From: Promicromonospora sukumoe
Lineage (GTDB): Bacteria > Actinomycetota > Actinomycetes > Actinomycetales > Cellulomonadaceae
Assembly: GCF_014137995.1 (NCBI RefSeq)
Contig: NZ_JACGWV010000001.1
Span: 2,046,001-2,110,000 of the forward strand
DNA: 64,000 nt
Direction: 5' to 3'
Shown here in pieces: positions 59,826 through 64,000 of this stretch (the stretch's first letter is position 1; each line of letters opens with the position of its first letter). Made by a program: the position numbers and the translations under genes. The notes under the pieces are model-generated. The model ran no database searches. It was not told where the DNA came from and was given only the letters and a program-made list of their open reading frames with translations.

Positions 59826-61279
59826 CCGTCAGGGCGGACCAGGACGAGGGCGGGGCCGGTGACCCCGATCCTGGCCGCGTCCCGACCGGGGACGGCAACC
59901 GTCCGCAGCGGGGCGCCGACGTCCGGCCAGGCGATCTCGGGCAGATCGCCGACTGCTGGCTCGCCGACTGCTGGCCCGCCGACGGCCAGCAGCGTGAAGT
60001 GCGGCCCGCGGAGGTGGTCGAAGAGGCGCTGCGGCCCGTCCTGGGGGTCGGTCCACCGCAGGTCGGGCACGCGGTCCCCGGCGGCGAGCCCGCTGGTGCC
60101 GACAGCGCCGGCAGCGGCGGCGTCGGCGGCGGGAGCAGCGTCGGCGAGCGGCCCGCCGCGGTAGCTGAGAGTGAGCTGTCGCTCCTCGTCGCCCCGGGCG
60201 GTGGCGGCGAGCGGCCGGCCCTTGGTATCGGCGTAGAGCTTGCCGGCCAGGCCGAGCACCCGTGCGGCGACGGGGCGGCGTTCCGCCTCGTAGGTGTCGA
60301 GCAGGCTGTCGGGAGCGCCGGCGAGCACCTGGCCCAGCTTCCAGCCGAGGTTGTAGGCGTCCTGCACGCCGGTGTTCAGGCCCTGCGCGCCGGTGGGCGG
60401 GTGGACGTGCGCGGCGTCGCCGACGAGGAGCACCCGTCCCTCCCGGTAGCGCTCGGCGAGCCGGGTGTTGGGGCGCCAGACCGAGTGCCAGCGCACGGCG
60501 TCCACGCTGATGCGGCGCGTGCCGGGGTAGGCGTGGATGCGGCGCTCGACGGCGTCCCGGCCGGTGTCGGCGTCGCCGTCCGGGGTCAGCTTGACCATGA
60601 GCTGGAAGAGGCGCTCGTCGGCGCCGGGCAGGGGGCACAGCGCGAGGAAGCGCCGGGCCGGCCAGATGTGCCAGCGGTCCCTGGAGAGCCCTCGGATCAG
60701 CAGGTCGGCGACGATCATGCGGTCACTGTCGTCGGTCGTGCCCTCGAACGCGATGCCGCAGGCCCGCCGGACCGCGCTTCCGCCGCCGTCCGCGCCGACG
60801 AGGTAGCGGGCACGGATGTGCCCGGTGCCCGTCGGGGTGTCGACCGTTGCCGTCACCCCGTCGTCGTCCTGGTCCAAAGCGGTCAGCCGGGTGCTGAGCT
60901 CGACCCGGCCGCCGAGCGCCTCGACCCGTCGTCGCAGGGCGGCGTCGGTGTCGTGCTGCGCGACCAGCAGCGTGTTCGGGTAGGGCACCGCCTCGCCGGG
61001 TTCGTGCAGCGCGAACATGGTGCGGGGCAGCACGACCGGCCCGAGGTGGACGCCGAGCCTCGGGTAGGTGGTGCCGTGGCGGGCGACGTCGTCCAGGACG
61101 CCGAGGTCGTCGAGGACCTCCAGGGTCCGTGGCTGGACCCCCTTGGCCCGGGAGCCCGCGAAGGCGTCGTCGGCGGCGCTGATGACGCGAACGCTCACGC
61201 CGCGGCGCAGCAGGTCCGCGGCCAGGGTGAGCCCGGCGGGGCCTGCTCCGACGACCAGGACGTCGGCCGGCCCGGTCAC
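59732..61279 (-). CDS. FAD-dependent aromatic hydroxylase (PheA/TfdB-like)
   Basis: A 515-residue class A monooxygenase with a C-terminal thioredoxin-like extension. FAD motif DVLVVGAGPAGLTLAADL; DG motif RYLVGADGGGSAVRR; GD motif VLLVGDAAHVHPPTGAQGLN. The C-terminal 120 residues (FTLLAVGGP, LVLVRPDGYVAYVG) match the phenol-hydroxylase dimerisation domain. Start GTG at 61279 overlaps the TetR stop (GTGA). A 15-nt tandem repeat at 59948-59977 encodes a short AVGEP-type repeat. Rifampicin monooxygenase-like or polyketide hydroxylase activity is possible. Confidence 0.9.
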   Translation of the reverse strand: MTGPADVLVVGAGPAGLTLAADLLRRGVSVRVISAADDAFAGSRAKGVQPRTLEVLDDLGVLDDVARHGTTYPRLGVHLGPVVLPRTMFALHEPGEAVPYPNTLLVAQHDTDAALRRRVEALGGRVELSTRLTALDQDDDGVTATVDTPTGTGHIRARYLVGADGGGSAVRRACGIAFEGTTDDSDRMIVADLLIRGLSRDRWHIWPARRFLALCPLPGADERLFQLMVKLTPDGDADTGRDAVERRIHAYPGTRRISVDAVRWHSVWRPNTRLAERYREGRVLLVGDAAHVHPPTGAQGLNTGVQDAYNLGWKLGQVLAGAPDSLLDTYEAERRPVAARVLGLAGKLYADTKGRPLAATARGDEERQLTLSYRGGPLADAAPAADAAAAGAVGTSGLAAGDRVPDLRWTDPQDGPQRLFDHLRGPHFTLLAVGGPAVGEPAVGDLPEIAWPDVGAPLRTVAVPGRDAARIGVTGPALVLVRPDGYVAYVGEADRFEGRSPWAPPPPSYAAHSRA

Positions 61280-62004
61280 GCCGCGCCGCCCTTGGCGTCG
61301 TCGCCGAGCACGCGGGCCTGGAGCCCGTCGAGGACGACGTCGAGCCCGTCGTCGAAGCGGTCGGCGATGAGCTGCTCCCGCAGGCCGGCCATCGAACGGA
61401 TGCCGTCGAGCCCGTTGCTCACCACCATGTCGCGCAGGTACCGGTCGGCGTCGGGGTACCGGGCGTACGGGGTCAGCACGCCGTGCGCCGGATTCAGGGC
61501 GTAGCCGAGCACGAAGTTCTTCACGGTGCCGACGGCAAGCGTCACGCGTTCCGGCGCGAGCGGCGGCGCGAGGCCCGGGTCGGTCAGGGCGCGCACGTGC
61601 TCGTCCCAGTGGCCGAGCTGGCCCGGCCCGGGCAGCGTTCCCGGCCGTCCCAGGGCGTGGGGGAACCAGGGGTGGGCGCGGTAGCACTCCAGCGTGCCGG
61701 TGCCGATCGAGCGCAGCAGGGCCCGCCAGGTGTCGCCGACCGGAGCGTCCTGCTCCGCGAAGACCCGGTCGACCATGAGCTCGACGAGCTGTTCCTTCGT
61801 GTCGACGTACCAGTAGAGCGACATCGCCGTGATGCCCAGCTCGCGCGCGACCCGGCGCATCGAGACGTCGTCCAACCCGTCCTGGTCGGCGACCGCGATC
61901 GCGGTGCTCGCCAGATCCTCCCTGGAGAACGCCTGCCCCCGTGCGGCCCGTGGCGTGCGCGCGGGCCGTAGCCACACGGACTCGGGGGTGTGGTCACCGG
62001 ACAT
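61276..62004 (-). CDS. TetR-family repressor (TetR_C class)
   Basis: A 242-residue regulator. HTH: STAIAVADQDGLDDVSMRRVAREL, then GITAMSLYWYVDTKEQLVEL, the subclass close to true TetR. The C-terminal domain is TetR_C-like. GAGG precedes the ATG at 62004; a much longer open frame upstream crosses the operators and is rejected. It forms an operon with the hydroxylase and is divergent from a TMEM175-like channel. Two matching operators lie in the gap. Confidence 0.9.
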   Translation of the reverse strand: MSGDHTPESVWLRPARTPRAARGQAFSREDLASTAIAVADQDGLDDVSMRRVARELGITAMSLYWYVDTKEQLVELMVDRVFAEQDAPVGDTWRALLRSIGTGTLECYRAHPWFPHALGRPGTLPGPGQLGHWDEHVRALTDPGLAPPLAPERVTLAVGTVKNFVLGYALNPAHGVLTPYARYPDADRYLRDMVVSNGLDGIRSMAGLREQLIADRFDDGLDVVLDGLQARVLGDDAKGGAA

Positions 62005-62051
62005 CGTCCCAGTTCCTCGGTTCTTCGATCGGTTGTACTCGTACGGGGTTC

Positions 62052-62108
62052 TCATACGGTGTATGACTAATCTACCGCGCAACGCTACAGTTAGCCATAC
62101 GCTGTATA
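62052..62108. promoter_or_regulatory. Pair of TetR operators
   Basis: Operator 1 is TCATACGGTGTATGA (62052-62066), with perfect arms around GGT. Operator 2 is CCATACGCTGTATAGG (62095-62110), sharing CATAC-N3-GTAT. Their centres are 43 bp apart, four helical turns. They lie between the TetR gene and the divergent channel gene and probably control both. Confidence 0.7.
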
Positions 62109-62140
62109 GGAAGTATTTCCACCGAGCCGAGGACGTGTCC

Positions 62141-62788
62141 ATGAGCGAGTCCGCCCCGCCGCTTCGCGCCGACCGCGTGAAGCTGTTCAGCGACGCCGTC
62201 GCGGCGATCGCGCTGACGCTGCTGATCCTGCCGCTGGTCGACCTGGTCCCCGAGGCCGTCGAGAGCGGCGAGTCCGCGGGTGAGGTGATCGGCAACAACC
62301 TGGTGCCGTTCGGCAGCTTCCTGCTCAGCTTCTTCGTGATCTGGCGGATCTGGACGGTGCACCACCGGCTGTTCGACCGGGTCGAGGTGGTCGACGCGGC
62401 CGTGCTCCGGATCAACTCGCTCTGGCTGCTGTGCGTGGTCGTCCTGCCGTTCCCGGCCGAGCTCGTCGGCGCCTACGGCGAGGACCGGGTGGTCATCGCG
62501 CTCTACATCGGCGTCCTCCTGGCCTGCAGCCTGACGCTCACGGCGATGGCGATCAGGCTGCGCCGGACGAACCCGCCGGGTGCCGCACCGGACCGGGCGG
62601 CGCTGGAGCAGCTGCTCGGCAACGCCGTGTGCCTGGCGCTGGCCCTGCTGCTCGCGGTCACCGTCACCGGGGCGGGCTACTGGCCGTTGCTGCTGCTCCT
62701 GGTCGACGGTCCGGTGCTGGCGCTGGTCCGCCGGAGGGCGCGGTCGCGGTCGCGAAGCGCTGCCGGCTCCGGCGGCGCTGCCCGCTGA
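62141..62788 (+). CDS. TMEM175/DUF1211-family potassium-channel-like protein
   Basis: A 215-residue protein with six helices. The family motif is near the start: RVKLFSDAVAAIALTLLIL (FSD box). FVIWRIWTVHHRLFDRV is the usual third-helix motif. Bacterial TMEM175 proteins are tetrameric K+-permeable channels. GAGGA precedes the ATG. It is divergent from TetR and shares its operators. Confidence 0.85.
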   Translation: MSESAPPLRADRVKLFSDAVAAIALTLLILPLVDLVPEAVESGESAGEVIGNNLVPFGSFLLSFFVIWRIWTVHHRLFDRVEVVDAAVLRINSLWLLCVVVLPFPAELVGAYGEDRVVIALYIGVLLACSLTLTAMAIRLRRTNPPGAAPDRAALEQLLGNAVCLALALLLAVTVTGAGYWPLLLLLVDGPVLALVRRRARSRSRSAAGSGGAAR

Positions 62789-62797
62789 CGACAGGTC

Positions 62798-63979
62798 CTA
62801 CCCGCTAACGACAGCCAGCGCCAGGGCGGCCAGGCCCACCGTGGGGACCGCGGCGACCAGGCCCCAGGCGGCGAAGCGCCCCCAGGGGACGTCGACGCCG
62901 AGCGCGACCACCCGCTGGTGCCACAGCAGCGTCGCCAGCGACGCCCACGGCGTGACCAGCGGGCCCAGGTTCACGCCGATCAGGAGCGCCATCAGCACGA
63001 CGGGGTCGCCCGCGGCGATCGGCTCCAGCACCAGGTAGGCGGGCAGGTTGTTGATGCCGTTGGCGGTCAGGGCGCCGAGCCCCGCGACGCGCAGCAGCTC
63101 GCCCGCGCCCTGGCCGCTGCCGGTCACCGCGCCGAGCAGGCTGGTGAGGCCGTGGGCGTGCGCCGTCTCGACCAGGACGAACAGCGACCCGGCGATCCCG
63201 AGGGCCTGCCACGGCACCAGCGCGGGCCGCAGCGCCTCGCGCCGTCGGGCGAGGAACAGGGCGGTGAGCACGACGGCGGCGGCTGTCGCCGGGATCCACA
63301 CGTGCGGCGTGAGCGCGAGCAGCGGCAGCAGCACGAGGAGCACCAGGCCCGCGCCCCAGAACAGCACGGGGTCCGCGGGCACGCGCTGCGGCGGGACCTC
63401 GTAGGTCGAGAACAGCACGCGCCGGTACCGGACCGTCAGGATCGCGACGGGCACCACGACGCCGACCACGGCCGGCGCCCAGCTCAGCGCGAGGAACGCG
63501 GACGGGTGGTCGCCCATCGCCGGTGCGGCGAGCAGGTTGGTCAGGTTGGAGACCGGCAGCAGCAGCGAGGCCGTGTTCGCCAGCCAGATGGTGGCCAGCG
63601 CGAACGGCAGGGGCGGGACCCGGATGCTCTGCGCGAGCAGCACGACGAGCGGCGTCAGGATGACGGCGGTGGTGTCGAGCGAGAGGAAGACGGTGCTGAC
63701 CACCGCCAGGAGCACCACCCACACCCACAGCACGATCATCCGGCGGCGGCCCCAGCGGCCGAGGAGCTGCGCGAGCACCTCGAACACCGAGGCGTCGCGC
63801 GCGAGCTCGGCGACGATCGTGATGGCGACCACGAAACCGAGCACGGGGACGGTGCGCTCCGCGACGGCGCGGGCGTCCGGGGCGGGCAGCAGTCCGCTCA
63901 GCACGCAGGCGGCCGCGAGGACCACCATCGCCAGGACGACCCACGTGCTCGGTCGCACTCTGTCGCGGATGCCGTTCAC
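62798..63979 (-). CDS. ArsB/SLC13-type anion permease
   Basis: A 393-residue permease with about 11 helices. STVFLSLDTTAVILTPLVVLL and LANTASLLLPVSNLTNLL, and the repeat ANGINNLPAYL, match the ArsB/CitM (ion transporter) superfamily. Arsenite efflux or another anion or Na+ exchange is possible; no ars gene is near. GTG start at 63979 has TATGCT (coding strand, 63986-63991) 6 nt upstream and no Shine-Dalgarno. It is convergent with the channel gene, 9 nt apart. Confidence 0.82.
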   Translation of the reverse strand: MNGIRDRVRPSTWVVLAMVVLAAACVLSGLLPAPDARAVAERTVPVLGFVVAITIVAELARDASVFEVLAQLLGRWGRRRMIVLWVWVVLLAVVSTVFLSLDTTAVILTPLVVLLAQSIRVPPLPFALATIWLANTASLLLPVSNLTNLLAAPAMGDHPSAFLALSWAPAVVGVVVPVAILTVRYRRVLFSTYEVPPQRVPADPVLFWGAGLVLLVLLPLLALTPHVWIPATAAAVVLTALFLARRREALRPALVPWQALGIAGSLFVLVETAHAHGLTSLLGAVTGSGQGAGELLRVAGLGALTANGINNLPAYLVLEPIAAGDPVVLMALLIGVNLGPLVTPWASLATLLWHQRVVALGVDVPWGRFAAWGLVAAVPTVGLAALALAVVSG

Positions 63980-64000
63980 GCGCTGAGCATACGGACCGCG

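Noticed and set aside
59948..59977. 15-nt tandem repeat in the hydroxylase gene
   Set aside because: Two copies only, coding for a short linker repeat; ordinary replication slippage.
62781..62814. Imperfect 14-bp duplication (CCCGCTGACGACAG / CCCGCTAACGACAG)
   Set aside because: A short tandem duplication at the junction of convergent genes; too small to treat as an att site or element.

Overview
The window is very GC-rich, about 73% by eye. It is densely coded, with many ATGA/GTGA start-stop overlaps and frequent GTG (a few TTG) starts. Its families are typical of Actinobacteria: CGNR regulators, MmyB-type XRE regulators, ANTAR proteins, IclR/TctABC, DUF998, a T7SS-type signal domain and an IdeR-like iron box. 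The best guess is a soil or plant-associated member of the Micrococcales, near Cellulomonadaceae/Promicromonosporaceae, judged from gene content only. I see no rRNA, tRNA, CRISPR, transposase, integrase or phage gene. It reads as an ordinary chromosomal segment made of many small regulator-plus-target modules.

Layout. 1-7.3 kb: the 3' end of a GH76 glycosidase, a flavin oxidoreductase divergent from an efflux pump/monooxygenase pair, and a NarL-type two-component system. 7.4-10.1 kb: a CGNR regulator and a PNPOx-ferredoxin-reductase fusion. 10.1-16.7 kb: a tricarboxylate module with citrate-synthase-fold lyase, family III CoA-transferase and IclR on one strand, and UspA-TctC-TctB-TctA on the other, around a perfect inverted repeat. 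16.7-23.2 kb: an orphan sugar-type binding lipoprotein followed in frame by a 3' remnant, then a T7SS-substrate-like protein abutting a large subtilase. 23.2-36 kb: small redox, regulator and membrane modules (MerR/CPBP, XRE/aldo-keto reductase, two SDRs, membrane carboxylesterase/DUF998, MarR/aldo-keto reductase, CPBP/DUF1345/MerR/small efflux protein).

36-42.8 kb: a LacI regulator divergent from a fused HAD-HAD hydrolase and a complete ECF-type transporter (S-like membrane protein, fused double ATPase, EcfT). I consider this the most interesting undescribed module. 43-46.6 kb: two PAS-ANTAR proteins around a CPBP protease and a DUF2071 protein. 46.6-50.8 kb: a CitMHS citrate transporter divergent from a CitA/CitB-like two-component system, which is a second citrate-type system in the window. 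50.8-56.3 kb: an SGNH esterase, NUDIX/DUF4406/DeoR, and an XRE regulator with an MFS pump. 56.3-59.8 kb: an iron-box-controlled heterodimeric ABC exporter with complementary degenerate ATPase sites and an apparent ATT start. 59.7-64 kb: a TetR/flavin monooxygenase operon, a TMEM175-like channel and an ArsB/SLC13-type permease.

Two patterns recur. Many divergent regulator-target pairs carry a perfect palindrome or inverted repeat between them. Nine genes, including four transcription regulators, have a TAnnnT box only 6-8 nt before the start codon and no Shine-Dalgarno sequence, as expected for leaderless mRNAs.
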